A stretch of 64,000 nt of DNA, from NCBI RefSeq assembly GCF_900104035.1, contig NZ_FNIT01000007.1, positions 156,498 to 220,497 on the forward strand, given 5' to 3'. This DNA is from Aureimonas jatrophae. GTDB lineage: Bacteria; Pseudomonadota; Alphaproteobacteria; Rhizobiales; Rhizobiaceae. How positions within the stretch are numbered: position 1 is the first letter of the stretch; every line of letters starts with the position of its first letter. Below, one piece after another: positions 45,083 to 54,453 of the stretch. The notes beneath the pieces were generated by a model. That model ran no database searches. It was not told where the DNA came from and saw nothing but the letters and a program-made list of their open reading frames with translations. Made by a program: the position numbers and the translations under genes.

Positions 45083-45841
45083 ATGATCCGCAAGCTGACC
45101 GGGCTGCTCGCCCTCGCAACCGTCGCCGCGCCCATCCTGCCGGCGCACGCCGCAGACAAGCCATTCTCCGTCGTTCTCGTCCATGGCGCCTTCGTCGACG
45201 CTTCGGGCTGGCGTGCGGTCCATGACCGCCTGACCGAGGACGGTTACGAAGTTCTAGTCGTTCAGAACCCCACGATCACGCTCGAGGACGACGTGGCGAT
45301 CACGCAGAAGGCCATCGCCAAGGCCAAACATCCCGTCATCCTGGTGGGCCACTCCTACGGCGGCTCGGTCATCACCGAAGCGGGCAACGATCCCAAGGTC
45401 CGCAGCCTCGTGTATCTCGCTGCGTTCGCACCCGATGTCGGAGAGTCTGTTGCCAAGCTGGCGGAGACGCCGGTACCGGGCGAGCCAGGCGCGCCGTTGC
45501 TGCCCCCGGCCGACGGCTTCCTGATCGTGGATCCCGCCAAGTTCCCGGCCGCCTTCGCAGCCGACGTCGACCCGGGGACGACCGCCTTCATGGCGAGGGC
45601 GCAGGTTCCATGGGGACTGGACGCCGTGGGCGGGGTGATCACCCACGCGGCATGGAAATCGAAGCCGAGCTACTTCATGGTGACCACGCAAGATCGCATG
45701 GTGCCACCGACCGCCCAACGCACGATGGCCAAGCGTGCTGACGGCAAGACCCAGGAAATCGCAAGCAGCCATGCCGTGATGATGTCTCGTCCGGACGAAG
45801 TCGCGGCGTTCATCGAGAGCGCCGACGGATCGAAGCAGTAG
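45083..45841 (+). CDS. Exported alpha/beta hydrolase
   Basis: A 252-residue serine hydrolase with a signal peptide (about residues 1-23, ending AHA) and the EstC/salicylate-esterase-like pattern: LVHGAFVDASGWRAVHDRL, nucleophile elbow GHSYGG (Ser about residue 91), and a C-terminal His in SSHAVMMSRPDEVA. It should act in the periplasm. GGAG precedes the ATG. It is third gene after DJ-1 and ABM. Confidence 0.9.
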   Translation: MIRKLTGLLALATVAAPILPAHAADKPFSVVLVHGAFVDASGWRAVHDRLTEDGYEVLVVQNPTITLEDDVAITQKAIAKAKHPVILVGHSYGGSVITEAGNDPKVRSLVYLAAFAPDVGESVAKLAETPVPGEPGAPLLPPADGFLIVDPAKFPAAFAADVDPGTTAFMARAQVPWGLDAVGGVITHAAWKSKPSYFMVTTQDRMVPPTAQRTMAKRADGKTQEIASSHAVMMSRPDEVAAFIESADGSKQ

Positions 45842-45908
45842 TTCGGGGAAATGCTTGGCGCCGGCACCGCGATCCAGGCGTCAAGCATCGTTCACCGGGA
45901 GAACAGTC

Positions 45909-46343
45909 ATGCCACGTACCTATCTCACGCTCGAATATGCCGATGCCCAGCACATGATCGCTGCCGCCGAGGTCGCTGCGGACGCTCTGAACATACCGTA
46001 CTGCATCGCCGTCGTTGACGCGGGTGGGCATCTTCTGGCCTTCGCACGTCAGGACGGTGCCCTGATCGGCTGCATCGACCTCGCCATCCAGAAGGCGCGT
46101 ACCGCACGTCTGTTCGACAACCGGACCGCGGAGTTGAGTCGAATGGCCCAGCCGGGAGCGGACCTCTACGGCATCCAGCATAGCAATGGCGGCGAAGTGA
46201 TGCTGATCGGCGGTGGTCTGCCCGTGTTCCGGAACGGGACCGTGGTCGGCGCGATCGGTGCCAGCGCCGGTACCGTCCGGCAGGACGTCGAGGTGGCGGA
46301 AGCGGCGATCGCGGGGCTACCGCCCGAGATCGACGGACTCTAA
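45909..46343 (+). CDS. GlcG/HbpS-family haem-binding-like protein
   Basis: A 144-residue protein of the GlcG/HbpS/PduO-C fold: AVVDAGGHLLAFARQDGALI, then KARTARLF, and GGGLPVFRNGTVVGAIGASAGT. The domain binds haem or cobalamin in some members, but its role in most clusters is unclear. There is no signal peptide. GGGAG lies 7 bases before ATG 45909. It may end the operon that begins with DJ-1/PfpI. Confidence 0.88.
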   Translation: MPRTYLTLEYADAQHMIAAAEVAADALNIPYCIAVVDAGGHLLAFARQDGALIGCIDLAIQKARTARLFDNRTAELSRMAQPGADLYGIQHSNGGEVMLIGGGLPVFRNGTVVGAIGASAGTVRQDVEVAEAAIAGLPPEIDGL

Positions 46344-46388
46344 GGAAACGCCAAGCAATCCTGCCGGTGCCTCGGGGAGGACGACGAG

Positions 46389-46820
46389 ATGATCGACGCC
46401 GCATCCGTTTCGAACGTGGTCGAGACGATCCGTATCGCCGTCACGCCAGTCTTCCTGCTCACCGGGATCGGTGCACTCCTCGGCGTCATGACGGGTCGGC
46501 TTTCCCGCATAATGGATCGAGCGCACCAGCTCGAAAACGATCCGGATCCAACGTCAGGCAATCGACGCCTGGAGATGGACCTCACCTACACGAGAATGAA
46601 GCTCATCAAGCTTGCGGTTCTCCTCTCCGTCGTTTCCGTATTCGTGGTCTGCCTCGTCATCGCGCTTTTGTTCGTCTCGACCCTCGTCGGCCTTCACATC
46701 GACATCGCCGTCGCTCTCGCCTTCATCGTATCGATGCTGCTGCTGATGGCTGGCCTTCTGTGCTTCCTGATAGAGGTCACCTTGGCACTCCGCTTGCTCG
46801 GGAAACCACGCGATCACTAA
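46389..46820 (+). CDS. DUF2721 membrane protein
   Basis: A 143-residue protein with three membrane segments (about residues 18-36, 75-98, 104-128) and the DUF2721 start pattern VETIRIAVTPVFLLTGIGAL followed by RLSRIMDRAHQLE. The function of DUF2721 is unknown. GGAGG lies 8 bases before the ATG. It is 45 bp after the GlcG-like gene and could be part of its transcript. Confidence 0.88.
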   Translation: MIDAASVSNVVETIRIAVTPVFLLTGIGALLGVMTGRLSRIMDRAHQLENDPDPTSGNRRLEMDLTYTRMKLIKLAVLLSVVSVFVVCLVIALLFVSTLVGLHIDIAVALAFIVSMLLLMAGLLCFLIEVTLALRLLGKPRDH

Positions 46821-47303
46821 TCCGGCGAATGACGTCCCGTGCGACCGGCGGACATCGGTCTCGCTGGCATGTCATCGGATACCCGCCGGACACCTCCGTA
46901 TCCCCACGGGACGAGTGGTCCATGCGTGCAGGGGGACGAGTGCCGGGTTTCGGACCGATATCCATCGGGTCAGAATCTCCGGAAGGATCGCGATCGCACC
47001 AGCACGGGAAGGGATCTCCGCTTCCATTCCTCCGACATCTCGAAAACGTCATATCCTGCTGGTCGACCGGTCCTACAGGAGGACATCCTACAGGAGGACA
47101 TCGGAGACGCCTTCTCTGCACCTGTCTCCGAAAAGACCTCGGCCAAGGTCGGCCATGCACCCAGTTCGCAGCACGAACGGCATGCCATTGAGGAACTGCC
47201 GGTTGTCGTGGGCCCGAGTGTCCGAGCCTTCCGCGGGAGCGCAAGACCAAGACGCTCCGGTCGTCGACGGGATCGAACGTTCGAGGGCGCGACGGGTCGG
47301 GGA
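46821..47303. other. Intergenic region containing a 15-bp tandem duplication
   Basis: No credible gene. The notable element is the tandem repeat at 47071-47100. Confidence 0.5.
47071..47100 (+). repeat. Perfect 15-bp tandem duplication
   Basis: TCCTACAGGAGGACA occurs twice without a gap. The unit holds a TCCT-AC-AGGA dyad and an AGGAGG ribosome-site-like core. No start codon at proper spacing was found. Confidence 0.8.
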
Positions 47304-47963
47304 CTACTTCGGCTTCGCTTCCGCTGCGACTTCCAGCATGGACACCGGCCTATAGCCTACCGCCGCCCTGATCTCGTCCAGCGGCGGGCGGCGCCGTTCT
47401 TCGATGAAGAATGCGATGGGTGTGCCGGTCCGGCTTCGGATGCCTCTCTCGTCGACGGCCACGGGCCAGGCGTCGACGTCTTCGCCGTCCCATATGCACA
47501 CCAGCGACCCTCGGCTGACGCAATGGCCCACGTCCTCGGGAGTTCTAGCACGTCCGACGAGTTCGACCGTCGCCAGCGCGGACGGGGACGATCCGACCAT
47601 GTCGCCTTCGATGGACGGCGTGAAGGCATCGGCGTCTGGAGCGACATCGCCCGGCACCTCTCCGCGCTCGGCCGATGGTGACTCCGGCGGAAAGTCCTCG
47701 TCTGCGATCGGGGTCTCGACGGGTTCGAGGAGAACCTCGTCGTCGGCGGTGAGTTGCGGGCCACCGCTCCAGGGACCGAGGTCGTATGGGCTCGACGACC
47801 GCCCGGACGAGCGGGGTGTGTATGGACGTCGGGAAGGAGCCGACCAGGATGAGCTGGACGACCTCGACCAGGAGGACGACTTTCCACCTCCACGCCCGCC
47901 ACGCGCTTCGGCATCCATCGCGAACGAGAAGCATACGGAGGCGGCGAGCACGTATCGAAGCAT
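47304..47963 (-). CDS. Secreted Ser/Gly-rich hypothetical protein
   Basis: A 219-residue protein starting at ATG 47963 (AGGGA 7 bases upstream), with a signal peptide (about residues 1-20, ending AEA). Next comes a low-complexity Gly/Arg/Ser stretch (GGRGGGKSSSWSRSSSSSWS), then an acidic Pro/Glu-rich middle, and a C-terminal part with two Cys (HCVSRGSLVCIWDGE) that may be a small folded domain. No family is recognised. Location should be periplasmic or extracellular. Confidence 0.7.
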   Translation of the reverse strand: MLRYVLAASVCFSFAMDAEARGGRGGGKSSSWSRSSSSSWSAPSRRPYTPRSSGRSSSPYDLGPWSGGPQLTADDEVLLEPVETPIADEDFPPESPSAERGEVPGDVAPDADAFTPSIEGDMVGSSPSALATVELVGRARTPEDVGHCVSRGSLVCIWDGEDVDAWPVAVDERGIRSRTGTPIAFFIEERRRPPLDEIRAAVGYRPVSMLEVAAEAKPK

Positions 47964-48353
47964 GGCAAGTCCCTTTGCGAACCGCACCGTCCTACGCGCT
48001 GCAATTGTAGGAAGACTGAACGTCGTAGAACAAAATTGAAGCGTTGTCGGTCGCGATCCGTGCGATCGGCGTCGTCGCCCGGTTGCATGCTTCGTCCGCA
48101 CTGGAACGGAATCGTTTCACCGTGGCGATGAACGGATGGCGTCCGCTTCCGGGCAGCGGACTTCCGGCGATCCAGGCTGCCGGGTAGCGGGAATGATTTC
48201 TACCTGCAGTGGGCGACGGCGACCGAGCGGTCTCGGTCGTGAGCCGACGAAGCCCGGTCCGTGGATCCGGAGGCTCGTCATCCGCCGTGCGGCGCGGTTT
48301 GCGGTAGAAGCCCAGCCGTGCGAGACGGGGCCATGTCACCGAGCGAGGACACC
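47964..48353. other. Intergenic region upstream of mucR
   Basis: About 390 bases with no gene. It holds a fragment of the dispersed repeat (GCGTCCGCTTCCGG near 48138) and GC-rich short dyads. Confidence 0.45.
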
Positions 48354-48791
48354 ATGGCCGACAACCCCGCCGACCGCGAGGTCCTCGTCGTCGAGACGGC
48401 GCAGATCGTGAAGAGCTATGTCGCGCACAACCATGTCCCCCGGGACGATGTCGCCGGCCTCATCGAAGCCGTGTTCGCGGCCCTGGTGACGCTGGATGCC
48501 TCGCCATCTGCCGTGGCCGGGCCGGCAGCGCAGGAGCCCGCGGTTCCGATCCGCAAATCGGTGACGGCCGACTACCTGATCTGCCTGGAGGACGGACGGT
48601 CGTTCAAGTCGCTCAAGCGTCATCTGGCGGCGCACTACGATCTGACGCCTGCCGAGTACCGTGCCAAGTGGGGCCTGCCTCCCGACTATCCGATGATAGC
48701 GGCGAACTACGCGGCGCAGCGTTCGCAGTTGGCACGCGACATGGGTCTGGGCCGCAAGCCGAAGATGGACAGAGACACGGACGCCGGTTGA
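48354..48791 (+). CDS. mucR: MucR/Ros-family transcriptional regulator
   Basis: A 145-residue regulator of the Ros/MucR family, which controls exopolysaccharide, motility and envelope genes in alphaproteobacteria. The N-terminal oligomerisation region is followed by RKSVTADYLICLEDGRSFKS and LKRHLAAHYDLTPAEYRAKW. The zinc ligands read Cys, Asp, His, His: the second Cys of the finger is replaced by Asp (CLED). ATG 48354 is preferred over 48333 because GAGG lies just upstream. Confidence 0.93.
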   Translation: MADNPADREVLVVETAQIVKSYVAHNHVPRDDVAGLIEAVFAALVTLDASPSAVAGPAAQEPAVPIRKSVTADYLICLEDGRSFKSLKRHLAAHYDLTPAEYRAKWGLPPDYPMIAANYAAQRSQLARDMGLGRKPKMDRDTDAG

Positions 48792-48867
48792 GCGGAAGCG
48801 TTCACCTCTGTTCGCCATCGAAGCACACGCTCGGCGGTCGCCGTCGGCGCGAGGGAGGGGCACCGGC

Positions 48868-49050
48868 ATGATGGACGGCGAAGACGTCTACCGCGCCCGG
48901 ATCGCCGCGTGCCTGAAGGCCGCGGACGCCGAACCGCTTTCGCAGATGAAGGCGCGGCATCTGGCTGCGGCGCGGTCCTGGCAGGCGTTGCTGGATGCCG
49001 AGATCGAACGCAAGCGGAGCGCTCTCGCGGAGCGGGCTCCCGATCGGTAG
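48868..49050 (+). CDS. Small helical hypothetical protein (60 aa)
   Basis: A 60-residue, mostly helical protein (YRARIAACLKAADAEPLSQM, then HLAAARSWQALLDAE) of a type widespread in Hyphomicrobiales as short orphan genes of unknown role. GAGGGG lies 8 bases before ATG 48868; ATG 48871 is an alternative. It follows mucR on the same strand. Confidence 0.65.
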   Translation: MMDGEDVYRARIAACLKAADAEPLSQMKARHLAAARSWQALLDAEIERKRSALAERAPDR

Positions 49051-49124
49051 CCGATCCGGATGCCGACGCCGTCATCCAGACCAGGACGCTCTTCCATGAA
49101 TCAAGCCGGAGTTCGAGACGTTCG

Positions 49125-49643
49125 ATGAAGCGACCCGTCAAGCCGTTCGTCGTGGAACATAGGCGCCGCGTGCGCGGTGGGGCCGGCGAGCCTCCCGGCC
49201 TCTGGTCCGATGCGACGGGACGAGCGCTTCGCCAGATGGTTCGCGACCGGGATCGGGACGGGAAGCAGGTCGAGGACCAGGTCCGGGAGCCCGGCGACGA
49301 CCGTCCGGTCGCTGCCGCACCCGCACGTCCCCGCATCCTGGAAGCGAGACCCTCCGTCCCTACGGGCGACGAACCAGCACGCGTCCCGGGCGTCGTCGAT
49401 CCTGGAACGCGACGCGTTCGACAGACCCGCCTTCGCCCGACCCATGATCACGACGAGTTCGACCATGCCGAGAACGCCGGCGACGACCCGGTGTCCGACG
49501 CGACCGTCGCCAGGCCGTCCGACATTCCGGTCGAGGCGGCGGAAGCCTCGAAAGCTCGGGTGGAGAGTTTGCGAGCCAGGCGTGCCGCGGCCCGGAAGGG
49601 TTTACCCCTGCACGAGCGGTGGAAGTGGGACCTCCGGTTCTAG
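49125..49643 (+). CDS. Hypothetical basic protein (172 aa)
   Basis: Starts at ATG 49125 with KRPVKPFVVEHRRR and ends LHERWKWDLRF; the middle is Pro/Asp/Arg-rich and probably disordered. The start and end resemble small rhizobial hypothetical proteins found near mobile-element or regulatory genes, from memory only. No domain or function is assigned. A longer frame upstream exists but overlaps the 60-residue gene. Confidence 0.5.
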   Translation: MKRPVKPFVVEHRRRVRGGAGEPPGLWSDATGRALRQMVRDRDRDGKQVEDQVREPGDDRPVAAAPARPRILEARPSVPTGDEPARVPGVVDPGTRRVRQTRLRPTHDHDEFDHAENAGDDPVSDATVARPSDIPVEAAEASKARVESLRARRAAARKGLPLHERWKWDLRF

Positions 49644-49856
49644 CGGCTGGTCCCCTGGATGGCGGCGAGCGAGGCGCGCCAGCCAGTGTTCGGTGCCGTC
49701 CTGCCGACTGCGGTGCGTCGATAGCGAACCGTGCCAGGAGTCAGACAGCTTCTAGTTCGATTAAACGTTCACTCGCTTGAGAGTTTGTGTTGCGTGGTCT
49801 GTCGGCCCGTGCCATCATTCCGGCGTCGCCTCGGGAGGGCGCGTCGGGAGGACGGC

Positions 49857-51569
49857 ATGGGGATGTTCGCCTACAAGGGGCACGACGCGTCGGCCCTGGT
49901 GATGGATGCCTACACGATCGCGACGAGCACTACGCTCGCCGGCTACGACATCGCCAAGCCGTTGCCGGCCGGTTGGAGCCGGCTGTCGGCGGATGAGCTC
50001 GGCATATCGGCTTCGAACGTGGACGCGCGTGGTGCCTTCAAGGGTGAGAGTGAGCTCGGGACGCGCGAGGATGCGGCGCAGTCCTACGTTCTCGGCAAGT
50101 ACGATGCCGGAGGCATCCTGACCGAGATCGCGTTCTCGATCGCGGGCACCAACTCGCAGGCGGACAAGGCAGAGTGGCACAAGCTCGTCGACGCGTCCTA
50201 CATCCGCAACTTCGACTACGTGCTCGACGCGGTCGAGACCTACGCGACGGCGCGGGGCCTGGACGGATCGGACGTGCTCGTGACCGGCTACAGTCTGGGC
50301 GGCGGCGCGGCCAACAACATGTACGAGGTTCGCGAGACGGCTTGGAACGGCTTCTACGCCGATGCGGACTTCGTAGCCTTCGCCGGACTTCAGAGCGCCG
50401 ATGCGGACGACGGCATCTTCAATTTCGGATACGAGAACGACGTCATCTTCCGTGTCGATCTCGACTCGCCGCTCGTCGACTGGAACCGGCTCGCGACGGA
50501 CGAAACCTACGTCCCCCCGGTGCCGGGCAACGATGGATCCTTCGCGTCGTCGACCGACAACGTGCTGCTCTTCGATACGATCAGGGCCTATGGCTGGGAT
50601 CAGAACCATGTCGGTGCTGCCGCCGATTTCCCGTACGTGAAGGCCTACGGGTTCCAGCTGGACAACATCTTCGGCTGGTCGGCCCATCTGTCCGGCATCA
50701 TGCAGAACCAGGTCGAGCGGATCGCGACCTCCAGCTTCTACGACCTGATGGACGAGGACAGTCACGTCGTCCTGACGCAGTACCAGACCGACGCGCTGAA
50801 GTCCGGCGAATGGCCGGGCTGGGACTTTTCCGGCATGAACCCGCCCCCCAACGTCTGGATCAAGGGTGGCGACGTCGCCGTGTCCACCTTTCTGGTCGGG
50901 GCAGGCACCGTCGACTGGCTCGAGGACGGCAAGCGCGACGACCATGTCGACGCGCTTGCCGGGGACGATCTGGTGCGCCTGTCGGGTGGGCACGACGTCG
51001 TCGCCGGAGGAGCGGGCACCGACACCGTGTTCCTGCTCGGCGGATGGTCCGACTACAAGGCCTTCAGGCTGGCGGACGGCACGCTGGTCCTCAACGACAA
51101 GACGTTGGCCCTAGGCGCGAAGGAACTCGTCGGCGTCGAGAAGATCGCCGTGGAAGGTCCGCTCCACGCCGCCAACGACGCGACGCTCGCGGTCTCGACC
51201 TCGCTTCTGACCTTCTCGGCGCACACGGAAGGAACCACGAGCGCCGACAGCATGGTCGGTACCGTCGGCACGGACGCCCTCTTCGGTCTGGCGGGCAACG
51301 ACACGCTGGCGGGGGGAACCGGCGACGATACGCTTCATGGCGGAAGTGGTGACGACCGGCTGGACGCAGGCACCGGACGCAACGTCGTCCTCGGCGGCGA
51401 CGGGGTCGATACGGCCGTCTTCCAGGGCGTCATGTCTCAATACGGATTCGGCCAGAACGGCTCCACGATCACCGTCACGAACGGTGGCGTGTCCGACCAT
51501 CTCAACGGGGTCGAGTTCTTCGAGTTCGCCGACCGGACGATAGCCGTCGCCGACTTCTGGATGGTCTGA
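49857..51569 (+). CDS. RTX-type secreted lipase-like protein (family I.3 lipase/polyurethanase-like)
   Basis: A 570-residue protein. The N-terminal part follows family I.3 lipases: GMFAYKGHD at the start, LGKYDAGGILTEIAFSIAGT, nucleophile elbow GYSLGGG (Ser146; the family usually has GHSLGG), and FNFGYENDVIFRVD. RTX nonapeptides lie at about residues 475-522 (AGNDTLAGGTGDDTLHGGSG). No N-terminal signal is present, as expected for type I secretion through a C-terminal signal. No type I secretion genes lie nearby. GGAGG lies 5 bases before ATG 49857. Activity is inferred; the His of the triad was not placed. Confidence 0.85.
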   Translation: MGMFAYKGHDASALVMDAYTIATSTTLAGYDIAKPLPAGWSRLSADELGISASNVDARGAFKGESELGTREDAAQSYVLGKYDAGGILTEIAFSIAGTNSQADKAEWHKLVDASYIRNFDYVLDAVETYATARGLDGSDVLVTGYSLGGGAANNMYEVRETAWNGFYADADFVAFAGLQSADADDGIFNFGYENDVIFRVDLDSPLVDWNRLATDETYVPPVPGNDGSFASSTDNVLLFDTIRAYGWDQNHVGAAADFPYVKAYGFQLDNIFGWSAHLSGIMQNQVERIATSSFYDLMDEDSHVVLTQYQTDALKSGEWPGWDFSGMNPPPNVWIKGGDVAVSTFLVGAGTVDWLEDGKRDDHVDALAGDDLVRLSGGHDVVAGGAGTDTVFLLGGWSDYKAFRLADGTLVLNDKTLALGAKELVGVEKIAVEGPLHAANDATLAVSTSLLTFSAHTEGTTSADSMVGTVGTDALFGLAGNDTLAGGTGDDTLHGGSGDDRLDAGTGRNVVLGGDGVDTAVFQGVMSQYGFGQNGSTITVTNGGVSDHLNGVEFFEFADRTIAVADFWMV

Positions 51570-51576
51570 ATCCGGC

Positions 51577-51595
51577 GGCGCCGGTCTCCGGCGCC
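51577..51595 (+). terminator. GC-rich hairpin after the lipase gene
   Basis: GGCGCCGG and CCGGCGCC form perfect 8-bp arms around TCT, 7 bases past the stop. There is no clear T-run. Likely terminator or mRNA 3'-end structure. Confidence 0.6.
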
Positions 51596-51667
51596 TACCG
51601 CAGACCGAGTTCATGCAGCCGACGCCGTACCCATCGCGGTGCGTCCAGCCTCAACAGTGACGGTCCG

Positions 51668-53233
51668 ATGCAGCCCTTCGAACTCACTCTGAACACGTTT
51701 CTCGATCACGCAGCCAGGTGGCACCCTCAGACCGAGGTGGTGACCGCACGCCAGGGCGAGACCTCGCGACGGATCGGCTATGCGGACCTGCGCGAAGGCG
51801 CGCTGCGGGTCCTCGCCCTTCTGACGGAGCTCGGCGTCGAGCCGGGTGACCATGTCGCCACGCTCGCCTGGAACAGCCAGACGCACATGGAAGTCTGGTA
51901 CGGTATCATGGGGCTCGGCGCCGCCTGCCATACGCTCAATCCGCGGCTGACGGCGGACCAGCTCGCCGCCATGCTGCGCCAGTCGCAGGCGCGGGTCGCG
52001 ATCGTCAGCGCCGACCTCCTGCCGCTCGCGCGACAGGTCGCGGCACGGATCCCGTTGCGATCGATCCTCGTGATCGACGGCGGAGTCGAGGAAGTCGGGG
52101 AGGGCGTCGCGTCCCTGGAGACGCTGGTCGCCACGAGGCGGCCCGCCGCCCGTTGGGCCGACGTCGGGGAGGACGCCCCGAGCGGCCTCTGCTTCACGTC
52201 CGGCACGACCGGGGCGCCGAAGGGCGTCGCCTACACCCACCGCTCCAGCTATCTCCACACGTTGCGACTGCTGCAAGCCGACGTCATGGGCTTCACGGCC
52301 CGCGACACGGTGCTCGCGGCGGTGCCGATGTTCCATGCCAATGCCTGGGGCCTGCCCTTCGCCGCGCCCGCCGTGGGCGCCAGGCTCGTGCTGCCTGGCC
52401 GCCATGCCGATGGGCGTAGCCTCGCCACCCTCATCGCGGACGAAGGCGTGACGGTCGCGGTCGGCGTGCCGACCGTCTGGATCGGACTGCTCGAACACGT
52501 GGAGACCCACGGCGAGACGCTACCCTCGTTGGAGCGCATCGTCGTCGGGGGATCGTCGATGCCGGCCGCCCTGATGGAGCGGCTGGAGCGCGTGCTCGGC
52601 ATCGTGGTGCAGACGAGCTGGGGCATGACGGAACTGTCGCCCCTCGGTACCATGGCCTCCCCGGCCACCTCCCGAAGGGATGCGGGCGTGTCGGGCCGGC
52701 CGAGCGTCGGCATCGACCTTCTGCTGACCGACGCCGCCGGCCGACCGCTGCCCGAGCAACGCGGCGTCGAAGGGCACCTGCGCGTACGGGGCCCCGCCGT
52801 GGTGGAGCGGTATTTCGGACAGGACGAGCCCGTGACGGATGCGGACGGTTGGTTCGCCACCGGCGATCTCGCACGCCTCGACGCCGAGGGCAATCTCACG
52901 ATCACCGGCCGGGCGAAGGACCTGATCAAGTCCGGGGGCGAGTGGATCAATCCCGCCCACATCGAGGAGATCGTCGGAGCCTTGCCGGAGGTCTCGATGG
53001 CTGCCGTGGTCGGGCGCACCGACCCCAAGTGGGGCGAACGGCCCATCCTGCTCGTCGAGATGCGCAAGGGCGCCGACATCGACGACCTCGATCTTCTCGG
53101 TTCCCTACGCGGTCAGGTCGCATCGTGGTGGATCCCCGAGACGGTGATCCGTCTTCCGGAGATGCCGAAGGCCGCGACGGGGAAGATCGACAAGATGCGT
53201 CTCCGCACCCTCTACAGCCAAGCCGCCGGCTGA
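51668..53233 (+). CDS. Fatty-acid/carboxylate--CoA ligase
   Basis: A 521-residue acyl-adenylating enzyme with P-loop [15 protein letters not shown] (about residue 177), the acyl/adenylate motif [25 protein letters not shown] and the C-terminal catalytic Lys in [11 protein letters not shown]. It activates a carboxylic acid to its CoA thioester with ATP. The closest general type is medium- or long-chain fatty-acyl-CoA ligase (AlkK-like), but aromatic or terpenoid acids are also possible. It opens a co-oriented cluster with thiolase, TetR, SDR and an ABC importer. Confidence 0.9.
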   Translation: MQPFELTLNTFLDHAARWHPQTEVVTARQGETSRRIGYADLREGALRVLALLTELGVEPGDHVATLAWNSQTHMEVWYGIMGLGAACHTLNPRLTADQLAAMLRQSQARVAIVSADLLPLARQVAARIPLRSILVIDGGVEEVGEGVASLETLVATRRPAARWADVGEDAPSGLCFTSGTTGAPKGVAYTHRSSYLHTLRLLQADVMGFTARDTVLAAVPMFHANAWGLPFAAPAVGARLVLPGRHADGRSLATLIADEGVTVAVGVPTVWIGLLEHVETHGETLPSLERIVVGGSSMPAALMERLERVLGIVVQTSWGMTELSPLGTMASPATSRRDAGVSGRPSVGIDLLLTDAAGRPLPEQRGVEGHLRVRGPAVVERYFGQDEPVTDADGWFATGDLARLDAEGNLTITGRAKDLIKSGGEWINPAHIEEIVGALPEVSMAAVVGRTDPKWGERPILLVEMRKGADIDDLDLLGSLRGQVASWWIPETVIRLPEMPKAATGKIDKMRLRTLYSQAAG

Positions 53234-53250
53234 GCCCGAGACATCCGTCC

Positions 53251-54438
53251 ATGCGTGAAGCCTTCGTCGTCAGCACCGCCCGCACCGGCATCGGCAAGGC
53301 GTATCGTGGCGCCTTCAACGCCACGAAGTCGCCGACCCTCGCTGCCCATGCGCTCACCCATGCGATCGCGCGTGCCGGAATCGAGCCAGGCGAGGTGGAG
53401 GACTTCGTGCTCGGTACGGTGCTCGGCGCGGGCACCGCCGGCTCCAACGTCGCCCGCAACTCGCTCTTCGCCGCCGGGGTGCCAGTCGGCGTCGCCGCCC
53501 AGACGGTCGACCGGCAGTGCGCGTCGGGTCTCATGGCCATCGCCACGGCTGCCAAGCAGATCGTGGTCGACGGCATGGAAGTCGTCGCCGCCGGGGGGCA
53601 GGAGAACATCTCCGCCGTCCAGGACCGCTACTTCGCCTGGGTCGCCGAGGACGCCGATCCGAACGTCACCGCCAACGTGCCTTCGGCCTACATGCCGATG
53701 CTGCGCACGGCCGAGCGTGTCGCCGAGCGTTACGGCGTCGGTCGCGACGCCCAGGACGCATACGCCGCCGAGTCCCAGCGGCGCACGGCAGCCGCGCAGG
53801 TCGCCGGCCGCTTCGATGCGGAGATCGTTCCCTTCCAGACCGTGATGCGCGTCAAGGACAGGGAGACGGGCGACGTCTCCGAGCGAAGGGTCGTGATCGA
53901 TAGGGACGAGGGAAACCGGCCGGACACGACTTGGGAATCCCTGTCCGCGCTGAAGCCGGTCGTGGAGGGCGGCTCGATCACGGTCGGAAACGCCAGTCAG
54001 CTGTCGGATGGCGCGTCCGCCTGCATCCTCATGGACGGGGCTAGCGTCGAGCGACGGGGGCTGACGCCGCTCGGCGCCTATCGAGGAATGGCGGTCGCCG
54101 GATGCGCGCCGGAGGAGATGGGCGTAGGGCCGCTCCACGCCGTGCCGAAGCTCCTGTCCCGACACGGCCTCGCGGTCGGCGACATCGGTCTCTGGGAGCT
54201 CAACGAGGCCTTCGCGGTGCAGGCGCTCTACTGCCGCGACCAGCTCGGCATCGATCCCGACGTCTACAACGTGAACGGCGGTGGCATCTCGATCGGCCAC
54301 CCGTACGGGATGACGGGAGCGCGGCTCGTCGGTCACGCGCTGATCGAAGGCCGCCGGCGCGGCGCGAAATTCGTCGTCGTGACCATGTGCGTCGGAGGCG
54401 GGATGGGGGCCGCGGGCCTGTTCGAGGTATTCGGTTGA
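53251..54438 (+). CDS. Thiolase (acetyl-CoA C-acyltransferase)
   Basis: A 395-residue degradative-type thiolase: nucleophile Cys in [15 protein letters not shown] (about residue 90), catalytic His in [16 protein letters not shown] and second Cys in [12 protein letters not shown]. It cleaves 3-ketoacyl-CoA with CoA, the last step of a beta-oxidation turn. The frame is open upstream inside the ligase gene, but similarity starts at ATG 53251, 17 bp after the ligase stop, so the two are co-transcribed. Confidence 0.93.
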   Translation: MREAFVVSTARTGIGKAYRGAFNATKSPTLAAHALTHAIARAGIEPGEVEDFVLGTVLGAGTAGSNVARNSLFAAGVPVGVAAQTVDRQCASGLMAIATAAKQIVVDGMEVVAAGGQENISAVQDRYFAWVAEDADPNVTANVPSAYMPMLRTAERVAERYGVGRDAQDAYAAESQRRTAAAQVAGRFDAEIVPFQTVMRVKDRETGDVSERRVVIDRDEGNRPDTTWESLSALKPVVEGGSITVGNASQLSDGASACILMDGASVERRGLTPLGAYRGMAVAGCAPEEMGVGPLHAVPKLLSRHGLAVGDIGLWELNEAFAVQALYCRDQLGIDPDVYNVNGGGISIGHPYGMTGARLVGHALIEGRRRGAKFVVVTMCVGGGMGAAGLFEVFG

Positions 54439-54453
54439 ACCTATAGATCGGCC

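Noticed and set aside
46839..47681. 280-codon plus frame
   Set aside because: Overlaps the secreted Ser-rich gene in antisense and has no domain.
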